A stretch of 64,000 nucleotides of DNA from Alphaproteobacteria bacterium (lineage in GTDB: Bacteria > Pseudomonadota > Alphaproteobacteria > Puniceispirillales > Puniceispirillaceae). The DNA lies in contig JAKMFL010000072.1 of the NCBI GenBank assembly GCA_022425485.1, positions 1 to 64,000 of the forward strand. Reading direction: 5' to 3'. A model generated the notes under the pieces. It was not told the origin of the DNA. It ran no database searches and worked only from the letters and a program-made list of their open reading frames with translations. Below are positions 27,534-40,976 of this stretch, piece after piece (position 1 is the stretch's first letter; every line of letters starts with the position of its first letter). The position numbers and the translations under genes are program-made.

Positions 27534-28856
27534 ATGTTGTTTAAATCATTTAAAAATGGGGCTGTTACGAGCCTAGCTATCATTGCTGTTATTGCGGGCA
27601 TTGCTACCTTTGGCGACCTTAGGCTTACGACAGCGCGCGCAAATGATAGTGATGATACCTATCGGCAATTAACCCTGTTTGGGGATGTTTTTCAACGTGT
27701 ACGCGCCAATTATGTGGAAAGCGTTACAGATGAGGATCTGATTGAGGCAGCGATTAATGGCATGCTCACCTCGCTTGACCCGCATTCTACTTATCTGCCT
27801 GACGATAATTTCAAAAAAGTACAGCAACAAACAACTGGAAAGTTTGGCGGGCTGGGCATTGAAGTCACGATGGAAAATGGCTTTTTGAAAGTTGTCTCCC
27901 CTATTGATGATACGCCTGCCTTTGATGCTGGCTTGCAGCCTGAAGACCTCATTCTTACTGTTGATGATGAGAGCATTGTCGGCATTACTTTGTCCGAAGC
28001 GGTAGAGAAATTACGTGGGCCTATTGGCTCCGAGGTAAATATTACGGTTCAACGCGCAGACGATGAGCCCTTTGATGTCGCCATTATTCGGGATGAGATT
28101 AAAATTCGGTCGGTGCGTTCACGTTTATATGACGATATCGGCTATATTCGCATCACCACCTTTTCTGAGCAAACATCGCCGGGATTGAAAAAGGCGGTTG
28201 AAGAGCTCACCAAAGAAGCAGAAAACGGTTTGGCAGGCATTGTGCTTGATCTGCGTAATAATCCGGGCGGTTTACTTTCCGAGGCGATTAAGGTGACCGA
28301 TGCTTTCCTTGAGCGAGGTGAGATTGTTTCCACCCGAGGGCGCGATAATAGCGACATGCAGCATGCCTATGCACGCCCCGGTGATATCACGAACGGCCTG
28401 CCTGTAGTGGTGTTGATAAATTCTGGCTCAGCTTCGGCGTCTGAAATTGTGGCAGGCGCGTTAAAAGACCATCGCCGCGCCATTTTGATGGGCACCCGCT
28501 CTTTTGGCAAAGGGTCAGTTCAAACCATAATGCCTATGCCAGGTCACGGCGCGATACGCCTCACCACAGCCCGCTATTACACCCCGTCTGGTGTCTCTAT
28601 TCAGGCCAAAGGTATTGCCCCGGATATTGAAGTTGCGCTTGCACGAATTGAGAAGCTCAATCAAGGCCCTATCCGCGAGGAAGATTTACGGGGCGCACTT
28701 GATGGCAGCGAGAAAGAAGCTGATGAGAATGCTAGCAAGGATGGTGAGCAGGCAGAAGACCCTGTTGATCCGTCCGAAATAGATTTCCAGCTTGCGCGAG
28801 CACTAGACCTGCTTCGCGGCCTCACCATCTTTAAAGACCTTAACCTTAATAGCTGA
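27534..28856 (+). CDS. ctpA: C-terminal processing peptidase, S41 family
   Basis: Envelope serine protease with an N-terminal signal or anchor (VTSLAIIAVIAGIATF, about residues 12-27), a PDZ domain (about 100-175: FGGLGIEVTMENGFLKVVSP, AGLQPEDLILTVDD), and the S41 domain with LDLRNNPGGLL, the catalytic Ser in NSGSASASEIV (from residue 296) and the catalytic Lys in RSFGKGSVQT. Length 440 is typical. In many bacteria CtpA cleaves cell-wall hydrolase-related proteins. It is followed at 13 bases by rppH. Confidence 0.95.
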   Translation: MLFKSFKNGAVTSLAIIAVIAGIATFGDLRLTTARANDSDDTYRQLTLFGDVFQRVRANYVESVTDEDLIEAAINGMLTSLDPHSTYLPDDNFKKVQQQTTGKFGGLGIEVTMENGFLKVVSPIDDTPAFDAGLQPEDLILTVDDESIVGITLSEAVEKLRGPIGSEVNITVQRADDEPFDVAIIRDEIKIRSVRSRLYDDIGYIRITTFSEQTSPGLKKAVEELTKEAENGLAGIVLDLRNNPGGLLSEAIKVTDAFLERGEIVSTRGRDNSDMQHAYARPGDITNGLPVVVLINSGSASASEIVAGALKDHRRAILMGTRSFGKGSVQTIMPMPGHGAIRLTTARYYTPSGVSIQAKGIAPDIEVALARIEKLNQGPIREEDLRGALDGSEKEADENASKDGEQAEDPVDPSEIDFQLARALDLLRGLTIFKDLNLNS

Positions 28857-28869
28857 AAGACCGGTACCA

Positions 28870-29370
28870 ATGGCTGATGCGCGTCATCCCTTAAAATATT
28901 CTGAACGCCCTTACCGTCCTTGTGTGGGGATTATGCTGATCAATCAAGAAGGTCATATTTTTGGAGGCCAGCGGATCGATAACCGTGCGGAAGCATGGCA
29001 AATGCCGCAAGGCGGCATTGATGAAGGAGAGGATGTTGAAACTGCCTGCTTTCGTGAAATGCGAGAGGAAATAGGTACGGACAAAGCTGATATTCTGTCT
29101 ATACATCCTGATTGGCTTAATTATGACATTCCGCTTCCACTAGCCGATCGGCTTTGGGGAGGAAGTTATCGCGGCCAAAGCCAAAAGTGGGTAGCGTTGC
29201 GCTATACTGGGACAGATAGCGATATTACGATTGAAACCGAAGAACCGGAATTTTTCAATTGGCGGTGGATGGCGCCCGACGAGCTGATAAAACTCGCTGT
29301 GCCTTTTAAACGCCCTGTCTATGAAGATATCATGGCGAGCTTTGCTGAACATTTAAGTCATAATGTGTAA
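28870..29370 (+). CDS. rppH: RNA pyrophosphohydrolase RppH (Nudix)
   Basis: Removes pyrophosphate from 5' triphosphorylated mRNA, opening it to RNase E decay. The 166-residue protein carries the Nudix box GGIDEGEDVETACFREMREEIG, in the GX5EX7REUXEEXGU form (about residues 40-61), plus YRPCVGIML at the N-terminus and the WRWMAPDEL segment. Start has only a weak purine-rich sequence. It ends before a bidirectional terminator shared with the ATP synthase operon. Confidence 0.95.
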   Translation: MADARHPLKYSERPYRPCVGIMLINQEGHIFGGQRIDNRAEAWQMPQGGIDEGEDVETACFREMREEIGTDKADILSIHPDWLNYDIPLPLADRLWGGSYRGQSQKWVALRYTGTDSDITIETEEPEFFNWRWMAPDELIKLAVPFKRPVYEDIMASFAEHLSHNV

Positions 29371-29410
29371 GCGCCCAAGAAGGGGCTTTAAGATAAACTA
29401 GCAAAATAAA

Positions 29411-29439
29411 ACGCCAGCTGGATAGCTGGCGTCTTTTTT
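29411..29439. terminator. Bidirectional terminator between rppH and atpC
   Basis: ACGCCAGCT (29411-29419) and AGCTGGCGT (29424-29432) form a perfect 9-bp stem with a 4-base loop. CTTTTTTA follows on the plus strand and TTTTATTTT on the minus strand, so it can stop both rppH and the atp operon. Confidence 0.9.
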
Positions 29440-29460
29440 ATCTTTTTGGAGAGGAGGAGC

Positions 29461-29814
29461 TTAAAGCGCCTCAGCAGCCAAATTCAAAAATTCTGCCTCT
29501 GCCTCACCAGCGTTTTGGGCACGCTCTTTTAATTCTTGTGATGAGGTGACGGATAAATCAACTGCGCGTTCTGCAAGGATGGTAACCCCTTCAGGCGTTA
29601 CATCTGCTAAGCCGCCATCGATCATGATGCGGTCAATAACTTTGCCCGCTTCATATACCTCAACAACACCGCGTTGCAAGCTAGCGAGAAGTGCAGAGTG
29701 GCGTGGTAGCACACCAAACAGGCCCTCAGTGCCCGGAATGACAACCATTTCAGCAGCCTTGCTGACCATAACCCGTGCCGGTGTCACCAGTTCAAGTTGT
29801 GTGGTTTCTGCCAT
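29461..29814 (-). CDS. atpC: F1-ATPase epsilon subunit
   Basis: Regulatory subunit of the rotor stalk, last gene of atpHAGDC. The 117-residue protein keeps the beta-sandwich (LVTPARVMVSKAAEMVVIPGTEGLFGVLPRHSALLASL) with a shortened C-terminal helical part, so inhibitory control may be weak. AGGGAAGACAATC precedes the ATG. Confidence 0.93.
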   Translation of the reverse strand: MAETTQLELVTPARVMVSKAAEMVVIPGTEGLFGVLPRHSALLASLQRGVVEVYEAGKVIDRIMIDGGLADVTPEGVTILAERAVDLSVTSSQELKERAQNAGEAEAEFLNLAAEAL

Positions 29815-29861
29815 GATTGTCTTCCCTTATTTGTTGGTCACAAGAAATGAGCAAAGCAGCT

Positions 29862-31292
<1,431 letters not shown>

Positions 31293-31328
31293 CTACTCCA
31301 GCGTCTTTGTTGTTTGTTAAACGTATCG

Positions 31329-32207
31329 TTACAGTGCTTCAGCACCAGAGATGATCTCGATAAGCTCTTTGGTAATGTTTGCTTGACGAGTTCGGTTATA
31401 AACAAGGGTAAGGCGATCGATCATATCGCCAGCATTTCGGGTCGCGTTATCCATTGCTGTCATTCGCGCTGCCAATTCAGCAGCAGAGGATTCTAGCAAG
31501 GCACTAAATATCTGGGTAGAAAGATTGCGCGGCAATAATGCACCCAAAATTTCTGCCTCTTCAGGCTCATAATCATAAAAGCTTCCCGCCTCTCCGCTAT
31601 CCGCATCTGAGGCGTCAACCTCCGCTGGAATTAACGAGGTATGGGTTACTTTCTGGCTAATCGCATTAACGAACTGGTTATACACCATGGAGACAGAATC
31701 AAAGCTGCCATCCTCAAAACCAGAAATAATTTTATCAGCAATATCTGCGGCATTAGCATAGTCTATGACACCGCCTTGAACGCCTTCAATCCGCGCAAAA
31801 GTTTTGTCTGCCAGCTCTGAGCCCAAGCTATCTGCAGCCTTTCGGCCAACCACATAGACCTGAACTTTTTTACCTTCGCTCTCCAACCGGCTGATTTCTT
31901 GGCGCGCTAGACGCGCGATAGACCCGTTAAAGCCGCCACACAAACCCTTATCTGCAGACATCATCACCAGTAGATGTGTTTTAACATTCTCGCGGCCAAC
32001 CAGCAGAGGCGAGGCAGAATTTTTATCCGCCTTCGCAGCTAGTGAGGCAATTACGCTCCGCATACGTGCCGCGTATGGACGGCCGCTTTCAGCTGCTTCT
32101 TGAGCCCGGCGCAGTTTCGCTGCAGCTACCATTTTCATAGCTGAAGTGATCTTCTGCGTCGAAGAAACACTGTTAATTCTGGTTTTCAGATCCTTCAGAT
32201 TTGGCAT
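31329..32207 (-). CDS. atpG: F1-ATPase gamma subunit
   Basis: Central shaft of F1. The 292-residue protein has the typical N-terminus MPNLKDLKTRINSVSSTQKITSAMKMVAAAKLRRAQ and C-terminal MTAMDNATRNAGDMIDRLTLVYNRTRQANITKELIEI, both coiled-coil shaft ends. Middle Rossmann-like domain holds VMMSADKGLCGGFN. It lies between atpA and atpD with a 64-base gap to atpA. Confidence 0.98.
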   Translation of the reverse strand: MPNLKDLKTRINSVSSTQKITSAMKMVAAAKLRRAQEAAESGRPYAARMRSVIASLAAKADKNSASPLLVGRENVKTHLLVMMSADKGLCGGFNGSIARLARQEISRLESEGKKVQVYVVGRKAADSLGSELADKTFARIEGVQGGVIDYANAADIADKIISGFEDGSFDSVSMVYNQFVNAISQKVTHTSLIPAEVDASDADSGEAGSFYDYEPEEAEILGALLPRNLSTQIFSALLESSAAELAARMTAMDNATRNAGDMIDRLTLVYNRTRQANITKELIEIISGAEAL

Positions 32208-32271
32208 CTGTGGGGCTCCTTATTACACCGTATGGCCAACATGTTATTGCTGGCCACTACCCGGCTATCTA

Positions 32272-34361
<2,090 letters not shown>

Positions 34362-34660
34362 GTTTGCAACCCTCGTCTTTTAAACGCGCTGACTAGATAG
34401 TAAGCAATTTTGGCTTTGGGTTAAATGCGCGAAAACGCCTGTTCATCCCGAGCTTGCTTCATCGATATATCAGCATTGAATTATTCACGTTGGGAGTTAT
34501 CACACCGCTACCAGAAAGGCAAGTCTGCGCGGGTCAAAAAAAGCCCCTGCGGCAATAAATCCCATAAATTTCCAATTGCAGCAGATTTATCCGTTTATCC
34601 GCGATAAAACGCGCTGGCAGAGGGCCAGCAGAAAACCTTGCAACAAAACTGTTCCTAATT
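34362..34660. other. Intergenic region between atpH and priA
   Basis: About 300 bases between two left-pointing genes. I see no supportable gene. The part nearest atpH should carry the atp operon promoter, but no convincing -35/-10 pair was found. The part nearest priA contains a hairpin that could terminate priA (listed separately). Confidence 0.6.
34613..34629 (-). terminator. Possible terminator downstream of priA
   Basis: GCTGGC and GCCAGC pair around AGAGG; on the minus strand the hairpin is followed by GCGTTTTATC. The T-run is short, so termination is uncertain. Confidence 0.4.
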
Positions 34661-36949
34661 TTACAGAAAGCTATAGGGGTCAATATCGCAGACAACACGC
34701 ACCTGCCCCGGTAGCCGAACCTTATCCAGCCATTCTGTGATGATTTTTTGCAAGGCAACGGTTTTTTCTGCCCGCACCAGAAAGCGCATACGATGCGCGC
34801 CCCTTATTCGGCTCAAAGGGGCAGGGGCAGGACCAAAAATATCCACGCCATGATAAGCTGGGCACGCGGCGGCTAATTGCCCAGCCGTAGCCTCTAATAG
34901 CGACAAATCTCGACTACTTAAAATAAGCGCGGCCAGCCGGCCAAAGGGCGGCATGGCGGCAGCTTGGCGTGCGTCCGCCTCTGCTTGCATAAACTGATCA
35001 CGTGCGGCAACTGGATTATCAAGATGCATCTTAGATAAGGCATCTAGCACTGGATGGGTGGGCTGAAACGTCTGAATAAGGGCGCGGCCCTTTTGCTTGG
35101 CACGCCCGCTACGCCCCGCAACCTGCCATAACAGCTGATAGGTTCGCTCTGCAGCGCGCAAATCTCCGCCACCAATCCCTAAATCAGCATCTATAACCCC
35201 AACCAGCGTCAATTCAGGAAAATCATGTCCTTTAGCTGCCATTTGCGTGCCTATAATAATATCTGTGTCCCCTGTTTCAACCGCCTTAAAAAACGCCTCA
35301 GCATCTGATGCGGAACGAACCGTATCGCTAGAGAGAATCGCAATGCCAGCATCTGGAAACAGCATACGCACCTCTTCTTCTAGCCGTTCAACACCTGGGC
35401 CAACCGCCCGCAGGCTGTCAGGCTCCTCGCAGGATGGGCATTGTTGAGATAGGGGCTGGCTGATACCACAAAAGTGACATTGCACGCGCCCCGCCAGCCG
35501 ATGCGTAACCAGCAGAGAATCACATTGATGACACGCCAGTCGATGCCCGCAAGAAGAACATAAAGTTACCGGCGCATAGCCACGCCGGTTCAAAAATAAC
35601 AGGCTTTGTTGACCAGCCTCCAGCGTTACCTTTAGCGCTTCTTGCAAATCTGGTGATAGCCAATGTCCACGCGGCGGGCGCGATAGGCGCATATCCACTA
35701 GCTGCACCGCAGGCAAGCTAGCCTGTCCAAAACGGCTGCTTAGGATATGCTGGTGCCAATCCTTATGACCTGCCTTGTCTTGGCGGGCGGCACCTGCATT
35801 TACCCAACTTTCCAGCGATGGGGTTGCGCTGGCAAGCACGATAGGGATATCGGTTATCTTTGCACGAAGCAGCGCCATATCCCGTGCCTGATAGGCGGTC
35901 ATATCTTCTTGTTTATAACTTGCATCATGTTCTTCATCGACAATAATCAGCCCAAGCTTGGGAAAGGGCAGAAACAATGCGGAACGCGCACCTGCCACAA
36001 TCAGCGGCTGACCCTCTGCAACCTGTCGCCAAAGCGCCCGCCTTTTTGCATTGGAAACAGAGGAATGCCACAAGGCGGGTCGAAAACCGAACCGCTTTTC
36101 AAATCGGTCTTGCCAAGCTCTCGTCAGCGCAATTTCTGGGAGCAGGATTAACACTTGACGCGCCGTTGCCGCAACGCGGGCCACACTGTCAAAATACACC
36201 TCTGTCTTGCCAGAGCCTGTTACACCATCAAGTAAGTGAGCCGAAAATTGGTCATCCCCCTTCGCCGCAATGGCATCTGCCACCTGTTGCTGCTCATCAC
36301 TTAAAATAAAGCTCTTGCGCGCTTGGGTTAACTGATCAGGCGATAGGATTGGCGCCCTTTCGCCGCGGACGGCCATTTGTTTCTGCAGCAAACCAGATTT
36401 ATGCATAGCCGTAATTACGCCGCTAGATACGCCTGTCTCCCGCGCAATTTCGGTAGCGCTCAGCGGTGGCGCCATTTTCAGGAAATCATAGACCCGCTGC
36501 CTTTGCGGGGTCAGCCGGACATCTGCCAATGGGCGCGATATGGATAGGTTGTCTTTTGATTTATCTTCTTCTGGCAACGTAAATACGGGCTGTTCAGGTG
36601 GCGGCAATAAGGCTTCTGGCGTGTTTAGCAACAACCGCATGACCGAGCCGAAAGGCGCCAGAGTCCACCGCGATACCTGTTTCAGAAATTGCAAGGTCTG
36701 TGCATCCAGCGGCGGCACATCTGCTAGCATTAAAACTGATTTTAATTTTTCTGCTGCTAGCTGGCTTGTATCACTAGCCTCCATAACCAGCCCCCAAACA
36801 TGGCGTGCGCCTAGCGGAATTTGCACGATAGAACCCGCCGGAGCACCAATAGCGGGGCCTGCAAGATAATCATATATCAAAACCTCGCCCCGCTGTTGCG
36901 GCACTGGTACAGCAATTTTGAGGATAGCTTGCCGATCAGAAACAGCCAT
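34661..36949 (-). CDS. priA: Primosomal replication restart helicase PriA
   Basis: DEAH-type 3'-5' helicase that reloads the replisome at stalled forks. The 762-residue protein has the N-terminal DNA-binding domain, Walker A GVTGSGKTEV (about 242-251), DEEHDASYKQ (Walker B, DEEH), four zinc-binding Cys pairs (CSSCGHRLACHQC, then CHFCGISQPLSQQCPSC) and helicase motifs V-VI (GTQMAAKGHDFPE, QVAGRSGRA). Length is normal. Context priA / fsa / DUF484 / xerC is conserved in the class. Confidence 0.97.
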   Translation of the reverse strand: MAVSDRQAILKIAVPVPQQRGEVLIYDYLAGPAIGAPAGSIVQIPLGARHVWGLVMEASDTSQLAAEKLKSVLMLADVPPLDAQTLQFLKQVSRWTLAPFGSVMRLLLNTPEALLPPPEQPVFTLPEEDKSKDNLSISRPLADVRLTPQRQRVYDFLKMAPPLSATEIARETGVSSGVITAMHKSGLLQKQMAVRGERAPILSPDQLTQARKSFILSDEQQQVADAIAAKGDDQFSAHLLDGVTGSGKTEVYFDSVARVAATARQVLILLPEIALTRAWQDRFEKRFGFRPALWHSSVSNAKRRALWRQVAEGQPLIVAGARSALFLPFPKLGLIIVDEEHDASYKQEDMTAYQARDMALLRAKITDIPIVLASATPSLESWVNAGAARQDKAGHKDWHQHILSSRFGQASLPAVQLVDMRLSRPPRGHWLSPDLQEALKVTLEAGQQSLLFLNRRGYAPVTLCSSCGHRLACHQCDSLLVTHRLAGRVQCHFCGISQPLSQQCPSCEEPDSLRAVGPGVERLEEEVRMLFPDAGIAILSSDTVRSASDAEAFFKAVETGDTDIIIGTQMAAKGHDFPELTLVGVIDADLGIGGGDLRAAERTYQLLWQVAGRSGRAKQKGRALIQTFQPTHPVLDALSKMHLDNPVAARDQFMQAEADARQAAAMPPFGRLAALILSSRDLSLLEATAGQLAAACPAYHGVDIFGPAPAPLSRIRGAHRMRFLVRAEKTVALQKIITEWLDKVRLPGQVRVVCDIDPYSFL

Positions 36950-37189
36950 TACCAGCGCCCCAAAAGCCGTGATTCGATCACCAGATATCTGTCAATTTGC
37001 GATATGATTTGTACCCCACTTCCCCGCTTTTTATATTGCCATAGCTAATCTGCAACACGTACAGTAAAGACCAGTTATCCTATCTGATTATCTGAACGCA
37101 GAGCCACGCTGGATGCAATGGGAAAACTAAGCAAGCCTAAACAGAAAAAATGCCCTAAAAAATGCCAGAAACAGAGAAAGATAGGCGAG

Positions 37190-37843
37190 ATGAAAATATT
37201 TCTAGATACAGCTGATGTAAAGCAAATTGAAGCTTTGTTGGAAACCGGCATGATCGACGGGGTGACAACCAATCCGTCATTAATCGCTAAATCAGGCGGG
37301 GATATTAAAAAAACCATCGCCGCAATTTGTGATTTAATCGACGGCCCGGTTAGCGCAGAGGTAACGGCAACCGATGTTGAAGGCATGCTGGCAGAAGCCG
37401 ATGTTTTAACAGCTATAGGCCCGCAAGTGACGATTAAAGTGCCCCTAACCAAAGCAGGGCTTATTGTCTGTAAACAGCTTTCTGCACGCGATATTATGGT
37501 GAATGTAACTTTGTGCTTCTCAGCTGGGCAGGCATTGCTAGCCGCCAAAGCTGGCGCGACCTTTATCTCTCCTTTTGTTGGCAGACTAGACGATTTAGGG
37601 GCAGATGGGATGAACCTCATCGCGGATATTTGCACCATTTATGATCATTATGATTTTAACACTGAAGTTCTGGTAGCCTCTGCCCGAAATCCGCAACATG
37701 TAGTAGATGCTGCTTTGATGGGTGCAGATGTTATCACCCTGCCACCAGCGATTATCGACCAGCTTTATAAGCATCCCCTAACCGATAAAGGGCTCGCCGC
37801 CTTCCTAGAAGATTGGAAGCAAACTGGACAATCTATTCTCTAA
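37190..37843 (+). CDS. fsa: Transaldolase, fructose-6-phosphate aldolase (Fsa/TalC) type
   Basis: Small class I aldolase of the pentose phosphate branch, 217 residues. [32 protein letters not shown] is the family start; the Schiff-base Lys83 is in [36 protein letters not shown] is the second signature. The ATG at 37190 with GGCGAG upstream is preferred over 37118, whose extra 24 residues are lysine-rich and non-homologous. It is divergent from priA and followed by DUF484. Confidence 0.95.
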   Translation: MKIFLDTADVKQIEALLETGMIDGVTTNPSLIAKSGGDIKKTIAAICDLIDGPVSAEVTATDVEGMLAEADVLTAIGPQVTIKVPLTKAGLIVCKQLSARDIMVNVTLCFSAGQALLAAKAGATFISPFVGRLDDLGADGMNLIADICTIYDHYDFNTEVLVASARNPQHVVDAALMGADVITLPPAIIDQLYKHPLTDKGLAAFLEDWKQTGQSIL

Positions 37844-37878
37844 CAACAAATTTTGACAAAAAAATAAGGGTAAAAGAG

Positions 37879-38532
37879 ATGATGAGCGGTGAACTCGATG
37901 AGAAGGATGTTTTAAATTTTATCGAATCACGACCAGATTTTCTGGAAACCCATTTTGGGCAAGGAGGGTCTGCCTCCAACCCAAATTTGATCGATGCGAC
38001 CGGAAAGATTGCGGCGAATGCACGCGAAGAAGCCCGCCGCCTATCTCAGGCAAATCAGTCTCTGTTGGATGCAGCGGCAACAAATATACTGCATTGGCAG
38101 GCACTGCATCACGCCACGTTAGGCTTTCTTGCTTGTAATGATTTAACCAGCTTTGCCCAGATGCTAGATGAAGAATTACCGATAATTTTTGGGCTTGCAG
38201 GCGCGCGCTTACTGATGCCAGAACAAAGCGCTATCCCGCAGGCAGAAGAATTAGGGTTTCTGGTATTGCCCGCATCAGAGATAGGCCAGTTGCTTGCTGC
38301 GGGATCAATTTATCTAGGCCCAGCAAAAGGCAGTGGATTATTTTCAACCCCTGTTGCCAGTATGGCCGCGATTGCCCTGCCAGACCAACTGCCGCCGCCA
38401 ATAGCTGGCTCAGCACTGGTGCTAGCTGGACGAGATAAGGCCAGCTTTACACCTGAGCAGGGACAGACCCTGCTGACCAATTTAGCCGAAATTGCTGGGG
38501 TGTGTTTACTCGCCAGATTAGAGACCGGATGA
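37879..38532 (+). CDS. DUF484 family protein
   Basis: A 217-residue protein of the DUF484 family, commonly placed just before xerC. It has the DVLNFIESRPDFLETHF N-terminus, a predicted helical segment ARNEEARRLS-like (residues about 45-60), and a GAF-like C-terminal domain (GLAGARLLMP ... LALILAGRDKASFTPEQGQTLLTNLAEI). Two Met codons (37879, 37882) could start it. Function unknown; the stop overlaps xerC (ATGA), so co-expression with the recombinase is expected. Confidence 0.88.
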   Translation: MMSGELDEKDVLNFIESRPDFLETHFGQGGSASNPNLIDATGKIAANAREEARRLSQANQSLLDAAATNILHWQALHHATLGFLACNDLTSFAQMLDEELPIIFGLAGARLLMPEQSAIPQAEELGFLVLPASEIGQLLAAGSIYLGPAKGSGLFSTPVASMAAIALPDQLPPPIAGSALVLAGRDKASFTPEQGQTLLTNLAEIAGVCLLARLETG

Positions 38533-39449
38533 AGAATAGCAAAAGCGCCACATGTGAAACAAAATGGCTGTCGCACTGGTTTGACTGGCTGCGCTCTGAG
38601 CGCGGATATGGGATAAATACGCTCGCTGCCTATGAGCGGGACTTGGATATATTTTGCCATTTTCTAGAGCGTGAGCAGGTGTCAGCCTCTGCGCTAACCC
38701 GTCAGGATTTTCGTGCCTTTCTGGCTGGAGAGCAAGCCAAAGGACTAGCACGAACAACCATGGCACGCCGCGTCTCGTCAATTCGAAGCTTTTACCGTTT
38801 TTGTGACAGGCGGGGCTATTTCAGCCTTGCAGATCTGAGCTGGATGAAAGCACCAAAGACGCCGCGTGCCCTGCCAAAATCCGTATCCACAACCGATATG
38901 GAGATGGTGTTAAAGGCGGTTAAACCAGATAGACAGCCAAGCTGGCAACAACAACGTGATTATGCGCTGTTAATGCTATTATATGGATGTGGTCTGCGAA
39001 TATCTGAGGCGCTGAGCTTGCGCGCTAATCGTCTACCTCTAACAGACTGGCTGCAGGTAACGGGTAAGGGCGGGAAGATGCGGGATATTCCTATTCTTGA
39101 GGTCGTGCGCGAAGCCATCCAAGAAGCCGCAGATAGCTGTCCGTTTCAGCCACATGGGGACGATGCCTTTTTTCGATCTGCCCGCAATGCGCCCTTAAAT
39201 GCTAGGGCGGTTCAAAGATTGGTAGAGCGCTTGCGTCTGGAGCTTGGTCTGCCTTCGCATACCACACCGCATGCCCTGCGCCATGCCTTTGCCACACATT
39301 TGCTCGCAGGGGGCGGCGACTTACGCGCTATCCAACAATTACTTGGCCATGCCAGCTTATCCACAACCCAGCGTTATACAGATGTAGATGAGAAAAGACT
39401 AATAGACCTGCATAAGGAAATTCACCCCCGCAGTGGTATCAACCGCTAG
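38529..39449 (+). CDS. xerC: Tyrosine recombinase XerC
   Basis: Resolves chromosome dimers at dif, with XerD. The 306-residue protein has the SAM-like core-binding N-terminus and the catalytic residues Arg157 (GLRISEAL), Lys near 181 (TGKGGKMR), His248 and Arg251 (HALRHAFATH), His274 (LGHAS) and the nucleophile Tyr283 (QRYTDV). ATG 38529 overlaps the DUF484 stop. Nothing suggests it is a phage integrase: the context is the usual chromosomal one and no attachment site or cargo is near. Confidence 0.96.
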   Translation: MKNSKSATCETKWLSHWFDWLRSERGYGINTLAAYERDLDIFCHFLEREQVSASALTRQDFRAFLAGEQAKGLARTTMARRVSSIRSFYRFCDRRGYFSLADLSWMKAPKTPRALPKSVSTTDMEMVLKAVKPDRQPSWQQQRDYALLMLLYGCGLRISEALSLRANRLPLTDWLQVTGKGGKMRDIPILEVVREAIQEAADSCPFQPHGDDAFFRSARNAPLNARAVQRLVERLRLELGLPSHTTPHALRHAFATHLLAGGGDLRAIQQLLGHASLSTTQRYTDVDEKRLIDLHKEIHPRSGINR

Positions 39450-39482
39450 CGCAAATTATCACGCATCAGCTTTATCGGTCAG

Positions 39483-39536
39483 AAATTGCCCAGATATTAA
39501 TGGCCTGGAAAAATTGCCTAGATATGAATGGCCCGG
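39483..39536. repeat. 28-bp-period tandem duplication across the 3' end of lpdA
   Basis: Two 26-base copies, at 39483-39508 and 39511-39536, start AAATTGCC and differ at three positions. The second copy contains the lpdA stop codon (39518-39520) and last codons; the first copy is the untranslated duplicate, so the gene end was duplicated in tandem. Confidence 0.9.
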
Positions 39537-40927
39537 CCATCCACCGCAAGGGCGGCTTCTTTAACCGCTTCGCTCATAGTCGGATGACCATGGCAGGTTC
39601 GCGCAATATCTTCTGCGCTGGCCCCAAAAGCCATGGCGGCGGCAATTTCATGAATTAATGTACCTGCCTCATGGGCAATAATATGACAGCCCAAAACCCG
39701 ATCTGTTTCTGCATCTGCCAAAATTTTCACAAAGCCATCTGTATGCCCTGTGGCCTTCGCGCGGCTATTGGCTAGAAACGGAAACACTCCTTTATTATAG
39801 GCAATGCCCTTTTCTTTTAGAACTTCTTCAGATGAGCCAATAGTGGCAATTTCAGGAGCAGTATAAACAATGCCGGGCACCAAATCATAATCCACATGCC
39901 CAGACTGGCCAGCCATAATTTCAACAGCGGCAACACCATCCTCTTCGGCCTTATGGGCTAGCATTGGCCCCAGAATAACATCCCCTACAGCAAATATACC
40001 TTCAATATTGGTTTCGAAATCTTCGTCTACCTTAATCTGGCCACGCTCTGTTAGCGCAACCCCTAACGCCTCTAGTCCCAACCCATCTGTATTAGGACGT
40101 CGCCCAACAGCAACAAGCGCAATATCGCATTTTAAAGTTTTTTCTTCATCTGTCTTAGCATCAGCAATCGTCAGCGTAACGCCTGATTTACCTGCCTTGG
40201 CAGATTTAACCGCTGTACCATTGTGAAATTTAAGCCCTTGTTTAGTCATCATAGCTTTGAATTTATTGGCAACATCCAAATCCATACCCGGCAGAATACG
40301 TGGTAAATATTCCACCACCTCAACCTCCGCTCCCAGACGCGCCCAAACGGTTCCCATTTCAAGACCAATATAGCCAGCACCAATCACCACCAGAGATTTT
40401 GGCACTTTTGAGAGCGCTAACGCACCTGTAGAAGAGACAATCTGCTTCTCATCTATTTCTATATTTGGCAGGGAAGTGGGTTCTGAGCCAGTAGCAATCA
40501 AGATTTTATCTGCATTATAGCTTTTCTTATCTTTTCCTGAGGTAACCTCTACAACCCCATCCCCCTTCAGCATCGCGCTTCCGGTTAGGCGGGTGATTTT
40601 GTTTTTCTTGAATAGATGGTCAATGCCGCCCGTTAGGCCGGAGACAATCTTGTCCTTGGAGGCCATCATCGAAGACAGATCAAGCTTTACCGCACCAACC
40701 GAAACGCCTAGATCGCCAAGCTTGCCAGAAGCAGCATCCTTGTATTTCTCAGACGCATTCAGCAGTGCCTTTGATGGAATACATCCCACATTCAAACAAG
40801 TGCCACCCAGCGTATCGCGCTTCTCTACACAAGCGACAGTCATTCCCAACTGGGCTGCACGAATGGAAGCCACATAACCAGCTGGCCCGCCGCCAATCAC
40901 AATCAAATCAAAAGACGCTTCAGACAT
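39518..40927 (-). CDS. lpdA: Dihydrolipoyl dehydrogenase
   Basis: E3 of 2-oxoglutarate (and perhaps other) dehydrogenase complexes, regenerating lipoamide with FAD and NAD. The 469-residue protein has GGGPAGYVAS FAD motif, redox Cys44 and Cys49 in GGTCLNVGCIPSKALL, the NAD motif GAGYIGLEMG, AVGRRPNTDGLG, and the C-terminal HGHPTMSEAVKEAA His-Glu pair. ATG 40927 with GGAGAGGG upstream is favoured over a more upstream codon. Last gene of the sucAB-lpdA set. Confidence 0.97.
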   Translation of the reverse strand: MSEASFDLIVIGGGPAGYVASIRAAQLGMTVACVEKRDTLGGTCLNVGCIPSKALLNASEKYKDAASGKLGDLGVSVGAVKLDLSSMMASKDKIVSGLTGGIDHLFKKNKITRLTGSAMLKGDGVVEVTSGKDKKSYNADKILIATGSEPTSLPNIEIDEKQIVSSTGALALSKVPKSLVVIGAGYIGLEMGTVWARLGAEVEVVEYLPRILPGMDLDVANKFKAMMTKQGLKFHNGTAVKSAKAGKSGVTLTIADAKTDEEKTLKCDIALVAVGRRPNTDGLGLEALGVALTERGQIKVDEDFETNIEGIFAVGDVILGPMLAHKAEEDGVAAVEIMAGQSGHVDYDLVPGIVYTAPEIATIGSSEEVLKEKGIAYNKGVFPFLANSRAKATGHTDGFVKILADAETDRVLGCHIIAHEAGTLIHEIAAAMAFGASAEDIARTCHGHPTMSEAVKEAALAVDGRAIHI

Positions 40928-40976
40928 ATTCCCTCTCCTTTGCGACACCTATTCTTGTAACAATGCAGATATCTTA

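Noticed and set aside
37118-37189. Extra N-terminal lysine-rich 24 residues on the transaldolase
   Set aside because: The family starts at [10 protein letters not shown] and GGCGAG precedes that ATG; the upstream extension looks like untranslated leader.
38529-39449. xerC as an integrase of a mobile element
   Set aside because: Its neighbours are the conserved chromosomal set (priA, fsa, DUF484), and no attachment repeats, tRNA target or cargo genes are visible.
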